This document shows, one piece after another, positions 33,130 through 42,320 of a DNA stretch of 64,000 nucleotides. The stretch is taken from positions 1 to 64,000 of the forward strand of contig JAJCZL010000042.1 in the NCBI GenBank assembly GCA_029262415.1. Direction: 5' to 3'. Source of the stretch: Deltaproteobacteria bacterium (GTDB lineage: Bacteria > Desulfobacterota > Binatia > UBA1149 > JAJCZL01). The notes beneath the pieces were generated by a model. The model was not told the DNA's origin. It did no database searches and was given only the letters and a program-made list of their open reading frames with translations. Made by a program: the position numbers and the translations under genes. Positions within the stretch are counted from its first letter, which is position 1. Each line of letters opens with the position of its first letter.

Positions 33130-34302
33130 ATGAGCGATACCCGATTACGAGAATTCCTGCCTTTTCACCGACCCTACATGGGTGAGGAAGAAATCAACGA
33201 GGTCATCGATACCCTGCGTTCGGGTTGGTTGACGATGGGACCGAAGACGGCTCGACTCGAAGAGAAGTTCGCGGCCTCACTCGGTGCCGGACATGCCGTC
33301 GCGGTTAACTCGTGTACTGCGGCGCTACATCTTGCGCTCGAGTGCCTCGGGGTCGGGCCGGGTGATGAGGTCATCACCAGCCCCTATACATTCTCGGCGA
33401 CGGCGGCCGCTATCATGTACTGCGGCGCGAAGCCGGTGTTTGCCGACACCGAGGCCGACTATCCCAATATCGACCCCGCGGCTGTCCAGCGGGCGATTAC
33501 GGAGCGCACAAAGGCGATCATTCCGGTTCATTTTGCCGGAGGCCCCTGTGACATGGACGCTCTTATGGAACTCGGCGCTAGCTGCGGCGCAGCCGTCATT
33601 GAAGACGCGGCACATGCGTTGCCGTCCAGATATAAGGGGCGTCGAATCGGTACCATCGGGCCGGCCACATGTTTCAGCCTTTATGCGGGCAAGAATATCA
33701 CTACAGGCGAAGGGGGGATGATCGCCACCGATTCGGCCGAGCTAGCCGATCAGCTACGGATTCGTCGGCTACACGGGATCTCGCGCGACGCATGGAAGCG
33801 CTATACGGCCGAAGGAAGCTGGTATTACGAGGTGTCTGAACGCGGGTTCAAGTACAACATGACTGATATCAACGCCGCTATAGGTCTCCATCAGCTCGAT
33901 CGTCTCGAAGCCTTTCATACGCGTCGCGTCGAAATTGTTGCTTTGTATGATGCTTTGCTTGCCGATACTCCGGGTGTTTTGTGCCCACGACCTTCGTCTT
34001 ATGGGGAGTCTTCCTGGCACCTATATGTTGTGCGTATAGATGGTGGAGCGGTATCCGTAGACCGGAACTCCGTGATCGAGATGATGAAACAGGACAACAT
34101 CGGCACCAGCGTCCACTTCATCCCCCTCCACCTGCATTCGTTTTATCAGGAGCGGCTCGGGGTAACCGAGAACGACTTCCCGAACTCCCGCAGTCTGTAC
34201 GAGGCGGCGATTTCCTTGCCACTGTTCCCGACGATGTCGAACGACGATGTTCGAGCTGTAGTAGCCAGCCTCGGCCGCATAATGGCGGAGAACCGCCGGT
34301 GA
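33130..34302 (+). CDS. DegT/DnrJ/EryC1/StrS-type sugar aminotransferase
   Basis: 390 residues, a fold-type I PLP enzyme. PLP-Lys K188 lies in CFSLYAGKNITTGEGGMIAT. Also seen are GAGHAVAVNSCTAALHLAL for phosphate binding, AVIEDAAHALPSRYKG, and YNMTDINAAIGLHQL. It transfers an amino group to a keto-sugar nucleotide. With the epimerase and dehydrogenase genes downstream, it suggests an amino sugar in the repeat unit. The stop overlaps the GTG of the sugar transferase gene (GTGA), so translation is coupled. The specific sugar cannot be named from the sequence. Confidence 0.93.
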   Translation: MSDTRLREFLPFHRPYMGEEEINEVIDTLRSGWLTMGPKTARLEEKFAASLGAGHAVAVNSCTAALHLALECLGVGPGDEVITSPYTFSATAAAIMYCGAKPVFADTEADYPNIDPAAVQRAITERTKAIIPVHFAGGPCDMDALMELGASCGAAVIEDAAHALPSRYKGRRIGTIGPATCFSLYAGKNITTGEGGMIATDSAELADQLRIRRLHGISRDAWKRYTAEGSWYYEVSERGFKYNMTDINAAIGLHQLDRLEAFHTRRVEIVALYDALLADTPGVLCPRPSSYGESSWHLYVVRIDGGAVSVDRNSVIEMMKQDNIGTSVHFIPLHLHSFYQERLGVTENDFPNSRSLYEAAISLPLFPTMSNDDVRAVVASLGRIMAENRR

Positions 34303-35720
34303 CGACCGGCGATGTCATCGCCAAGCGCGCCACTGACCTGGTGCTCGGTGTTATCGGGTTTGCGGTGTTGCTGCCGGTGTTCGTGTTGATCGCGGTGTTG
34401 ATCAAGCTCGATACCAGCGGGCCGGTGTTTTACCGTCAAGAGCGGGTAGGCGAGGGCCGTAAGCTGTTTCAGATCTATAAGTTCCGCACGATGATCGTCG
34501 GCGCTTATCGCAGTGGCGCGCGCCTGACCGTTAAGCGCGATCCACGCATCACACGGATGGGGCAGCTACTGCGTTGGACCAAGCTCGATGAGTTGCCGCA
34601 GATTCTTAATGTTATCCTTGGCGATATGTCGCTGGTCGGCCCGCGCCCCGAGGATCCGTACTTCGTAAACTTCTACAGTGAAGACCACCTAGCAGTTGTC
34701 TCGGTCAAGCCGGGACTGATTGGCCCGAGTCAGGTCGACGGTCGCGACGAGGTCGATAAGTATCCGGAAGGTACCGAGGACACCGAAGCGTATTATATCG
34801 AACACATTTTGCCGGAGAAGCTCGACCGCGACCTTGCGTATGTGCGTTCGGCGACCGCGTGGAGTGATTTGAAGTTCGTCTTCGTCGGTTTCTTCTACGT
34901 GCTGCTGAGCCAGTTCAAGTCCGACTTTTTCATACGCTCGAAGTCAAGGATGGCGCTACTTGGAGCCGACCTTGCATTCATGGTCGTGTCGTATCTCCTG
35001 GCCTGCCTTATCCAGTTCGACTCGAACATACCGGATAAGGCGTGGCCGTTCATGACGTCAACGCTGCTGCTTATCGTCTTGCTGAAGCCGATAGTATTCT
35101 TGTACTACGGGATCTATCAGCGTTCGGCGCGGTGGGTGGGGCGCCGGGATCTCGCTGCAATGGTCAAGGCCTCGTTTGTCGCGTCGGCCGTGGTCGTTGC
35201 GGCCACTTACTTCACGGGGCTTCGTACTCACTCACGCGCGATCTTCATCGTCGATTGGGCGTTGTTGAATTTCCTGATGGCCGGCTTCCGCTACGTTGTA
35301 CGCAACATCCTGTCCGGCGCGACGCGCAGCGAGGAGGGGCCTTCCTACGAGAAAGTCCTAGTAGCCGGTTCCGGTCATGGTGGCGAGTCGATCCTGCGTT
35401 CGCTTCTCGAAGACCCCAATTCGCGTTTCATGCCGATCGGTATCATCGACCACGAGCCCCACCGCTGGGGTGCCTTGATTCATGGAGTGAAAGTGATGGG
35501 AGGCGCGACGGATATCGCGATGGCCGCCTCTACGCATGGTGTAAAGATGGTACTTGTCGCACTCGCTGATCTCGATCCGGCCATCGTCCGCGACATTACC
35601 GAGGCGTGCAAGAAGTTGAATCTTGACTACCGACTGGTTCCGGCACTCTCAGACATGCTTTCGCGCCAGGAAGCGAAAGTCGTGACCCGAACGGAACTGA
35701 CCACGGAGGGCTCCCCATGA
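34299..35720 (+). CDS. Undecaprenyl-phosphate sugar transferase fused to FlaA1/CapD-like membrane domain
   Basis: 473 residues from GTG 34299; a longer open frame upstream overlaps the aminotransferase and is spurious. Residues 1-200 are a WbaP/PglC-type bacterial sugar transferase: one N-terminal helix, YKFRTMIVGA, GQLLRWTKLDELPQILNV and DMSLVGPRPE. Residues about 215-470 hold four membrane segments and a Rossmann-like CoA_binding_3 part (YYGIYQRSARWVGRRDL, KVLVAGSGHGGESILRSL). That second half normally forms the N-terminus of WbpM/CapD epimerases or of long WbaP. Here it comes after the transferase, and no epimerase domain follows. It is expected to start repeat-unit assembly on undecaprenyl phosphate; the swapped order is odd. 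Confidence 0.86.
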   Translation: MTTGDVIAKRATDLVLGVIGFAVLLPVFVLIAVLIKLDTSGPVFYRQERVGEGRKLFQIYKFRTMIVGAYRSGARLTVKRDPRITRMGQLLRWTKLDELPQILNVILGDMSLVGPRPEDPYFVNFYSEDHLAVVSVKPGLIGPSQVDGRDEVDKYPEGTEDTEAYYIEHILPEKLDRDLAYVRSATAWSDLKFVFVGFFYVLLSQFKSDFFIRSKSRMALLGADLAFMVVSYLLACLIQFDSNIPDKAWPFMTSTLLLIVLLKPIVFLYYGIYQRSARWVGRRDLAAMVKASFVASAVVVAATYFTGLRTHSRAIFIVDWALLNFLMAGFRYVVRNILSGATRSEEGPSYEKVLVAGSGHGGESILRSLLEDPNSRFMPIGIIDHEPHRWGALIHGVKVMGGATDIAMAASTHGVKMVLVALADLDPAIVRDITEACKKLNLDYRLVPALSDMLSRQEAKVVTRTELTTEGSP

Positions 35721-36784
35721 AAGATCCTATCCTGACACCCGGAGATTTAGTCTTCGTGACCGGAGGTGCGGGCTACGTGGGCTCGCACTTGGTGCGCATG
35801 CTTCTCGGCCGAGGCTACCGCGTACGAGTACTTGATGCCCTCTTGTACGGTGACGCCGGCGTCAAGAGCCTGTGCGGTACGCCGGGCCTCGAATTCGAAC
35901 ACGGTGACATTTGTAATATCCGCGACATGTTCCGTTGCGCCAAGGGCGCGAAAGCCGTCATCGCGTTGGCTGCTCTAGTCGGCGATGGCGCGTGTGAACT
36001 GAATCACGACGAGACGGTTGCGATTAACATCGAGTCGAGCAAGATTCTTGCCCAGGTAGTCAAGCTGGAGACGGAGATCGAACGTCTGGTGTTTGCCTCT
36101 TCGTGCAGCGTGTACGGTGCTGCCGACGATCTTCTGATCAACGAGGGCTCGTCGTTGAATCCGGTTTCGTACTACGCGCGCAGCAGGATCGTTTCCGAAA
36201 CGATACTTACGCGTGAACTCGAAGACCGCTCTGTCGTCAACCTGCGTCTTGGCACTGTGTTCGGCCCCTCGACGCGGATGCGCCTGGACCTGATGGTCAA
36301 CACGATGACCTGCCGCGCGGTGACCGCAGGTAGGATCACGGTGATGGGTGGCTCGGCGTGGCGTCCACACGTGCACGTCGAAGACGTAGCACGTGCATTT
36401 ATGATGGCGGCCGAAGCTCCTGCTGGGAAGGTCTCAGGCGAGGTATTCAACGTCGGTTCCAACGAAAACAACTACACGATCGCGGACACGGCCAAGATCG
36501 TTGCCGAATCCATCCCTGGTGTTGAGATCGAGAACAAAGCCACTACCGACGATCCACGGAGTTACCGTGTTTCATTCGACAAGATTCGCCACGTGCTCGG
36601 CTTTCGCGCGCGCCATGCGGTCACTGACGGGGTGGCCCAGGTGAGGCAGTTGCTCGAAGACGGCAGTGTTGATCCGAAAGACTTGCGCTATTACAACCTC
36701 GGATACCTTGAACAACACGGCTTCGGTGGGATCAAGAAGACCGAGATCGCGCGAGCGCCGCTTGGAGTGCGGCCGCAGGCCTAG
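35717..36784 (+). CDS. NAD-dependent sugar epimerase/dehydratase (extended SDR)
   Basis: 355 residues; ATG overlaps the previous stop (ATGA). Rossmann motif FVTGGAGYVGSHLVRML, then SSCSVYGAADDLLINEG and the C-terminal domain with WRPHVHVEDVARAFMMA and FNVGSNENNYTI. The usual Tyr-x3-Lys catalytic pair reads YARSR, so Arg takes the place of Lys; the Tyr is kept. This resembles nucleotide-sugar epimerases and dehydratases of surface polysaccharide loci. Activity with Arg is uncertain. Tightly coupled to the sugar transferase, it may change the donor sugar used there. Confidence 0.85.
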   Translation: MKDPILTPGDLVFVTGGAGYVGSHLVRMLLGRGYRVRVLDALLYGDAGVKSLCGTPGLEFEHGDICNIRDMFRCAKGAKAVIALAALVGDGACELNHDETVAINIESSKILAQVVKLETEIERLVFASSCSVYGAADDLLINEGSSLNPVSYYARSRIVSETILTRELEDRSVVNLRLGTVFGPSTRMRLDLMVNTMTCRAVTAGRITVMGGSAWRPHVHVEDVARAFMMAAEAPAGKVSGEVFNVGSNENNYTIADTAKIVAESIPGVEIENKATTDDPRSYRVSFDKIRHVLGFRARHAVTDGVAQVRQLLEDGSVDPKDLRYYNLGYLEQHGFGGIKKTEIARAPLGVRPQA

Positions 36785-36841
36785 CTCCCCCATCGGGTGG
36801 CGGGCTACGCGCTCGGTGGACGAATATCTGGAGGAACAACT

Positions 36842-37852
36842 TTGGTTCAAGGACTGCCGGATGACGGCGTTGGAATTCTACACTTCGGCTTAGGAGAGAT
36901 CGGCGTCGCGCTGGTGCGCGCGACTGCCTCTGCCGCCGGGCTGCGCAGTGCCGGGGCCGTGGATATCAAGCCCGAACTCCACGGCCGTACGCTTCAAGAC
37001 GTCTTTGATACCGGCGGCCAAGTACTGATCGACGGATCGCTTGCCGAATCTCTCATTCGGGGCGGCAAGCCGCAGGTCGCGTTTCACGCGGCCGGTTCCT
37101 ACTTGCGCGATATAGAGGGCCAACTCGCCGATCTGATGAATGCGGGGCTCAACGTAGTGACGACCTCCGAAGAACTCATCCGACCGCGCGGAGAATCCGG
37201 GCCGGCAGCGGCGAGGCTCGACGCGATTGCCAAAAACGCCGGAGTTTCCTTGTTCCCGGCCGGCGTTAATCCAGGTTTTTTGATGGACCGGCTTCCAGCG
37301 TATGTTACCTCGATGTGTCTTGCCCCGCGCGCGGTTACCGTTCGACGAACGGTGGATCTGAAAATCCGCCGCAACGCGCTGCGTCGTAAGATGGGGGTCG
37401 CAGAGTCCGCGGCTTCGGTTCGCGCGCGCACCGACAAGCGAGCGATGGGGCATGCCGGGTTGAAAGAGTCCGTTGCCTATCTGGCAGACGTCCTTGAGTG
37501 GGAGATTGGCGAGATCGACGAGCAGCTTGGACCCATCGTCGCGGAAACCCGTTTTGAAGGTGCAGGCGAGGTGGTCGAGGTCGGCGAGGTGCTTGGCTTG
37601 GAGCACACCGCACGGGTCTCGGATCGCAAGGGGCGACGGCTTTCGCTCGAATTGGTAATGCGGATCGACGCACCTCAAGGTATCGACGAGATCGAGATTG
37701 ATGCCGATCCACCTTTACTTATCCAGATCCCGGGGGGCCTGAACGGTGACGTTGCCACGGTTGCCAGTGTGCTCAATGCGGCACGGATGGTTCGCGGCGC
37801 TGCACCCGGCCTGGTCCGACAACTTTCTGTGCCGTTCGCCAACGTGTACTAA
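36842..37852 (+). CDS. DapB-like (2,4-diaminopentanoate dehydrogenase-type) oxidoreductase
   Basis: 336 residues from TTG 36842, with GGAGG about 8 nt upstream; 15 earlier codons lack homology. N-terminal Rossmann block ILHFGLGEIGVALVRAT with the GxGxxG nucleotide motif, then VAFHAAGSYLRDIEGQLADLMNAGLNVVTTSEELI and FPAGVNPGFLMDRLP, as in the dihydrodipicolinate-reductase-like family that includes diaminopentanoate dehydrogenase. The C-terminal part is alpha/beta with no extra domain. The likely reaction is NAD(P)-linked imine reduction or amine oxidation; in a polysaccharide locus it may act on an amino-sugar or amino-acid substituent. The true substrate is unknown. Confidence 0.75.
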   Translation: MVQGLPDDGVGILHFGLGEIGVALVRATASAAGLRSAGAVDIKPELHGRTLQDVFDTGGQVLIDGSLAESLIRGGKPQVAFHAAGSYLRDIEGQLADLMNAGLNVVTTSEELIRPRGESGPAAARLDAIAKNAGVSLFPAGVNPGFLMDRLPAYVTSMCLAPRAVTVRRTVDLKIRRNALRRKMGVAESAASVRARTDKRAMGHAGLKESVAYLADVLEWEIGEIDEQLGPIVAETRFEGAGEVVEVGEVLGLEHTARVSDRKGRRLSLELVMRIDAPQGIDEIEIDADPPLLIQIPGGLNGDVATVASVLNAARMVRGAAPGLVRQLSVPFANVY

Positions 37853-37872
37853 CCTGGGTATCTACATTGGCC

Positions 37873-38934
37873 ATGGCAAATCAAGAAAAGCCGCTTAAGG
37901 TCGGTATCGTCGGGTGTGGTGTCATTGCCGAAACCCACCTGGGGTATATCCGCAAAGCGGGTGCCCAGTTGGTCGGGGTGGTGGACCTGTCGGCAGCGCG
38001 GGCCAACGAGTTTGCAGACAAGTACGGGATTCAGCGGGCTTATACTTCGGTTGAAAGTCTGCTCGAGGTCGAGCGACCGGATGCCGTCCATATTTTGACC
38101 CCGCCGCATACACACGCCGATGCGGCAGTCGCGGCTCTCGAGCGCGGGGTGCATACCTTGGTCGAGAAGCCGCTGGCGACAGAAATGGTCGATGTTGAGC
38201 GGATGCGTAAGGCCGCCGCGGCCGGCGGGGCGATCCTGACTGTCGATCACAATCGCCTGTTCGACCCGCCGATGCTCGAAGCGCGTCGCGTGTTCGCCGA
38301 GGGAGAGCTTGGCGACATCGTTGCGGTGGAAAGCTTCCAGGCGGGCGAGGCGAGCCGCCGCGCTTGGCTATCGCGTTTACCCGGCGGAGGGCTTGGTGAC
38401 TTGATCCCGCACCCGCTTTATCTCCAACTCGCGTTCACTGGCCCGGTAGGTGCACTTGAAGCCTACGCCCTGGAACGGCGGGGCTCCAATGAACCCGAAG
38501 AACTGCGGGTGATGATGCGCGGCGAGCACTGTACCGGTTCATTGACTATTTCGATGAACGCCTCCCCACCGCTCAACACTCTTAAGCTTTACGGCACCAA
38601 AATGACGGTGGAGGTCAATCTCAATAACATGACGATCGTCAAGCGTCGTGAGTTCAACTTGCCGAAGGTCGTTGCTAAGCCGATGCCGAACCTCGATGAA
38701 TCCAGGCAGCTGATTTCGCAGACCGTCACGTCGACGCTTAACTTTCTTACCGGCAAGGTCCGTTACTACCCTGGCATGGGTGAGCTGATCCGCCGGTTCT
38801 ACGCCGCTATACGTGGCGAAGGCGAGGCTCCGGTGTCGGTTGTCGATGCCGCAGAGGTCGTCCGGGTTACTACGGCAATATGGGAACGTATCGGGGCTGC
38901 CAACGGCAAGCGTCCGGTTCGTGCAGTGGGGTAA
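37873..38934 (+). CDS. Gfo/Idh/MocA-family NAD(P)-dependent sugar oxidoreductase
   Basis: 353 residues from ATG 37873. The N-terminal Rossmann domain (VGIVGCGVIAETHLGYIRKAG) and the catalytic EKPLA motif (HTLVEKPLATEMVD) with its Lys are both present. Also seen are VDHNRLFDPPMLEARR and a C-terminal beta-sheet domain (LGDLIPHPLYLQLAF). It would oxidise or reduce a sugar at C3 or a related position. It lies 20 bp after the DapB-like gene and 3 bp before the next SDR gene, in one tight set of nucleotide-sugar enzymes. Typical length for the family. Confidence 0.9.
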   Translation: MANQEKPLKVGIVGCGVIAETHLGYIRKAGAQLVGVVDLSAARANEFADKYGIQRAYTSVESLLEVERPDAVHILTPPHTHADAAVAALERGVHTLVEKPLATEMVDVERMRKAAAAGGAILTVDHNRLFDPPMLEARRVFAEGELGDIVAVESFQAGEASRRAWLSRLPGGGLGDLIPHPLYLQLAFTGPVGALEAYALERRGSNEPEELRVMMRGEHCTGSLTISMNASPPLNTLKLYGTKMTVEVNLNNMTIVKRREFNLPKVVAKPMPNLDESRQLISQTVTSTLNFLTGKVRYYPGMGELIRRFYAAIRGEGEAPVSVVDAAEVVRVTTAIWERIGAANGKRPVRAVG

Positions 38935-38937
38935 GCT

Positions 38938-39933
38938 TTGCGTGCATTTGTAACCGGTGGTTCAGGTTTCCTCGGGCGCTACATTGTCAAGCGGCTTTTA
39001 GATCGCGGCGATGACGTTACGGTTCTAGCTCGTCAGTCGAGCGATACGGCGGCGCTCGAGGCTGCGGGCGTCAAGATCGTGCGCGGAGATCTCGCGTCGC
39101 TCGATTCGCTCGGTGACTTCCTCGACGGCCAGGACGTCGTGTATCATGCGGGTGCTCGCGTCGTGTCTTATGGCGACTGGCAGGAGTTCCACGATGCGAA
39201 CGTGGCTGCCACACAAAAGCTGATCGATATGGCACTGAAAGTGGGGGTGCGACGTTTCGTCTACGTCAGCTCGCTCGGAATCTTCGACATTCCCGAAGCC
39301 GGAGTCACGATTACCGAGAACTCCGACTACGATCACCAACCGACACTACGCGGCCACTACACGCGCTCGAAGATTCATGCCGACCGCATCGCATGTGAGG
39401 CTGCCCGCTCCGGTAAACCGGTTGTCGTCGTTCGGCCGGGTCGAATCTACGGCCACGATCACCCTTCGCTTCCGTTGTTCATGGGTCGCGTGAAGAAGAA
39501 GTTGTTCGGCAACACCTGGGTCGTCGTCAGCAGGCCCGGCTATTTCGTGCCGATTGCCTTCGTCGAAAACGCCGCCGACGCGGTGGTCCGCGCCGGAATC
39601 AAGGAAGGGGCCGACGGAAAGATCTTCAACGTTATCGATGATTCTGACCTGACCCAGAAGGAATACTTCGCGGCGCTTGATCGTGTTGAGAAACGTCACG
39701 GCCGCGGTCTACGCATACTCTACCTTCCGGTCGGTTTGTTCATCCCGGCGGTGATCGCCGCTGCGTGGGCGTTCCGCATCCTCAAGCGCCGCAAGTGGGC
39801 GGTGGCGCATCAGCTGCGTCGTTCCGGGCGTAACGCGTTTTACAGCACCGACGCGGTTCGCTCCGAGCTGGGTTGGGAGCCTCAGGTCGGCCTCGAAGAC
39901 GCCGTGGAGCTGACCCTCGCCGGCGTGCGGTGA
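38938..39933 (+). CDS. NAD-dependent epimerase/dehydratase (extended SDR)
   Basis: 331 residues from TTG 38938, 3 bp after the previous stop. FVTGGSGFLGRYIVKRLLDRGDDV, YVSSLGIFDIPEAG, catalytic YTRSK (Tyr and Lys both present) and VVRPGRIYGHDHPS. A hydrophobic stretch near residues 262-280 (LPVGLFIPAVIAAAWAF) suggests membrane association, as in 3-beta-HSD-like or dihydroflavonol-reductase-like SDRs. It therefore may act on a sugar nucleotide or on a lipid-linked substrate. The stop overlaps the next GTG (GTGA). Confidence 0.88.
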   Translation: MRAFVTGGSGFLGRYIVKRLLDRGDDVTVLARQSSDTAALEAAGVKIVRGDLASLDSLGDFLDGQDVVYHAGARVVSYGDWQEFHDANVAATQKLIDMALKVGVRRFVYVSSLGIFDIPEAGVTITENSDYDHQPTLRGHYTRSKIHADRIACEAARSGKPVVVVRPGRIYGHDHPSLPLFMGRVKKKLFGNTWVVVSRPGYFVPIAFVENAADAVVRAGIKEGADGKIFNVIDDSDLTQKEYFAALDRVEKRHGRGLRILYLPVGLFIPAVIAAAWAFRILKRRKWAVAHQLRRSGRNAFYSTDAVRSELGWEPQVGLEDAVELTLAGVR

Positions 39934-41189
39934 AGATACTTTATCTAGAAGCTTCCTCAGGTCAGGTGGTGGGCGGTTCGCTCACCGGGATGCTTCATCT
40001 CATCGGTGGACTGGACCGCGCGCGGTATCAGCCGGCGGTGGTTCTCTACGAAGAAAAGTCGGTGGCGAAAGCGCTCGTTGCGCAGGGCGTACGTGTGCGC
40101 GTGTTTTCCAAGCGACGGCTTCCCAAGGAGCACTCTCTTCAAGACGATCCGCGCTTCCTGCGCGCAAAGCGGGTCGGGCTGGTCACCTCAGCGCTGCGAG
40201 GAGCGCGGGCTCTGGGTACGCTGGTCTTTGAGACGCTGCCCGCCGCATTACGCTTATCGCGTGTTTTCCGCGACGAGAACCCCGATATCGTCCATGTGTG
40301 CAACGGATTTCGCGGTAACATGGACGCGATCCTCGCGGCTCGTATCTGCGGCATCCCGTGCATTGTTCACTCGAAAGGCTTCGACAAGCATAGTTTTGTC
40401 GAGCGTCTGTTCGCACCCGGCGTGGCTGCCTCGGTGTGTATGACGATGGCGATCGAGGAGCACTGTCGTGCCCAAGGGGTCCGGCCTCCTGAGTACAACG
40501 TCGTCTACGACGGTTTGGATCTGGCCGAGTTCCTTCCCACCCGCGGCAGTAGCGATGTGCGTGAAGAGTTGGGCATAGACCCTGACGCACCGGTCGTCGG
40601 CGTGGTCGGAAATATCCAGGAGTGGAAAGGGCAGCTCATCCTGCTCCACGCGGTCGCGAAGTTGCGAGCCGAGTTTCCCAATGTCGTCGCGCTAATTGTC
40701 GGCGGTGTGCATCGCAGCGGCATGGCTTATGCCGAGCGGTTGCAGAAATTTATTGAAGAGAGGGGCTTGTCGGCTAATGTGGTGATGACCGGGGCCCGTG
40801 ACGACGTCAGCGACCTCATGAACTGTATGGATGTTGTCGCCCACACTTCGGTTCGTGGTGAGCCGTTCGGCCGTGTGATCATCGAAGGGATGGCCGTGGG
40901 AAAGCCGGTTGTCGCCACCCGCGCCGGTGGGGTGCCGGAGTTCGTCGACGACGGTGATAACGGGCTGCTGGTTGAGGCGGGGGATGACGATGCGTTGGCA
41001 GAAACGTTGAGAAATCTGTTCACCGATTCGGGACTTCGCGCCTCACTCAGTGCCGGGGCCCTGCGGGCGGTGCGGCGCTTCAGTGTCGAGAACCACGTGT
41101 CTGAGATGACGAAGATCTACGACCGTGTGGCCGACAGGTATGGCGTCGGCGGTGCCCCCCGTCGGCTCCCCGAGGCCGTCGGCGCTTGA
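39930..41189 (+). CDS. Glycosyltransferase family 4
   Basis: 419 residues from GTG 39930 (VKILYLEASSGQVVGGSLTGML); upstream codons overlap the previous gene and are not used. GT-B fold: HVCNGFRGNMDAILAARICGIPCIVHSKGF in the N-domain; VVGVVGNIQEWKGQLILLHAVAKL and PFGRVIIEGMAVGKPVVATRAGGVPEFVDDGDNG in the donor domain. It adds one sugar to the repeat unit. Start and stop overlap the neighbours (GTGA and TTGA), so translation is coupled. Confidence 0.88.
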   Translation: MKILYLEASSGQVVGGSLTGMLHLIGGLDRARYQPAVVLYEEKSVAKALVAQGVRVRVFSKRRLPKEHSLQDDPRFLRAKRVGLVTSALRGARALGTLVFETLPAALRLSRVFRDENPDIVHVCNGFRGNMDAILAARICGIPCIVHSKGFDKHSFVERLFAPGVAASVCMTMAIEEHCRAQGVRPPEYNVVYDGLDLAEFLPTRGSSDVREELGIDPDAPVVGVVGNIQEWKGQLILLHAVAKLRAEFPNVVALIVGGVHRSGMAYAERLQKFIEERGLSANVVMTGARDDVSDLMNCMDVVAHTSVRGEPFGRVIIEGMAVGKPVVATRAGGVPEFVDDGDNGLLVEAGDDDALAETLRNLFTDSGLRASLSAGALRAVRRFSVENHVSEMTKIYDRVADRYGVGGAPRRLPEAVGA

Positions 41190-42319
41190 GCCAGAGCAAA
41201 CAGCCGAGGCCCAGTAGCGTAGAGTCGGTGTCTCTTTCGTTGCACGGCGTTGGGGTGCTTGTGACCTCCGGGCAGCCCGCCTTTCTTGAGTACCTGCGGA
41301 CAGCGATGGCCCCGTTCCTGACCGACGACGACCAAGACGCCGCAGTTCGTTCACACCTCGACTGGGTCGACGGCGCACCGGGCCAATCTCTCGCCGAAGC
41401 ATTCGGTGTGCAGTCGTGGGAGCGCCGTCCGGACCGTGACTTGTATCTGGACGGCCGGTCCGCGTACTGGCTGCGGATTGACGATTTTACCGATCTCCAG
41501 CTTGCGGCTTCTTTCGACGGTACTTTGTCGCTTAGGGGTCGCTATCACTTCAACCTGGGGGCCGGTAGCGGTGCCATGGAGAGAGTGAGGCGAATGCGCT
41601 GGGCCGGAGATATGACGCGGCTGCGCGCGCGCCGATTCTCGACGTTGCTATACTACCTGGTCTACTACCCGGTGCTGTGGTGGCTCTCGCGGTACAAGGG
41701 GTGGCACCTTCTGCACGGCGGGGCTGTGCGCTTAGGCACAGAGGCGGCGGTGTTCGCCGGAATGCCCGGCTGCGGCAAGTCTACGTTGGCGGTGTCGATG
41801 CTCGCGGACCCGGCGTGTTCCATGCTATCCGATAACCTCGTGTTGTTTCGTGCGAGCGAAGTGCGAGCCTGTCCGGAGCTGTTACTGCTCGACCAATCGA
41901 GTCTTGAAATGGTTGGGGAGGCTGCGGCTGCACGCTTACACGGGACGGGAGAATCCAGGATTTTTGAACGCGAAGCCTACCGGCCCGATGACGTGGTACT
42001 CGCGCCGGTTCGCGCCGGGGCGGTATTTAGCATCGAGCGAGCTGCGCGCACACAGTGTGCACAACTCGACGCGCGGCAGGCCGCGCGTCGTCTCCTGGCC
42101 GGCAATATCATGGCCAAAGAGGTCCGCCGCTTGACGATCATGTCGGAAGTCCTCGATCTCATCTCCGACATGCCCGTCCCTGACGCAGGCGCTGATCTTG
42201 CATCACTGCTAACCATCACTCCGGCCTACCAGCTCGGAATTGGCGAGGGTGCCGATTTTGCCGCCGTTGCGCGAGAGTACGTAGTACCTGCGCTGTCCGG
42301 CAACGGACGTCGCGGCTGA
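41186..42319 (+). CDS. HPr kinase (HprK)-like P-loop kinase of the EPS locus
   Basis: 377 residues from TTG 41186, overlapping the previous stop (TTGA). Walker A GMPGCGKST is at 192-200, preceded by LLHGGAVRLGTEAAVFA as in HprK-related proteins, and followed by SMLSDNLVLFRASEVRACPELL, a Walker-B-like Asp segment. The N-terminal ~150 residues are unique and include a DLYLDGRSAYWLRIDDF stretch. HPr itself is absent from the window, so the substrate is not PTS-HPr. Related kinases sit in polysaccharide and lasso-peptide loci and may phosphorylate a sugar or protein. Target unknown. Confidence 0.72.
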   Translation: MSQSKQPRPSSVESVSLSLHGVGVLVTSGQPAFLEYLRTAMAPFLTDDDQDAAVRSHLDWVDGAPGQSLAEAFGVQSWERRPDRDLYLDGRSAYWLRIDDFTDLQLAASFDGTLSLRGRYHFNLGAGSGAMERVRRMRWAGDMTRLRARRFSTLLYYLVYYPVLWWLSRYKGWHLLHGGAVRLGTEAAVFAGMPGCGKSTLAVSMLADPACSMLSDNLVLFRASEVRACPELLLLDQSSLEMVGEAAAARLHGTGESRIFEREAYRPDDVVLAPVRAGAVFSIERAARTQCAQLDARQAARRLLAGNIMAKEVRRLTIMSEVLDLISDMPVPDAGADLASLLTITPAYQLGIGEGADFAAVAREYVVPALSGNGRRG

Positions 42320-42320
42320 G

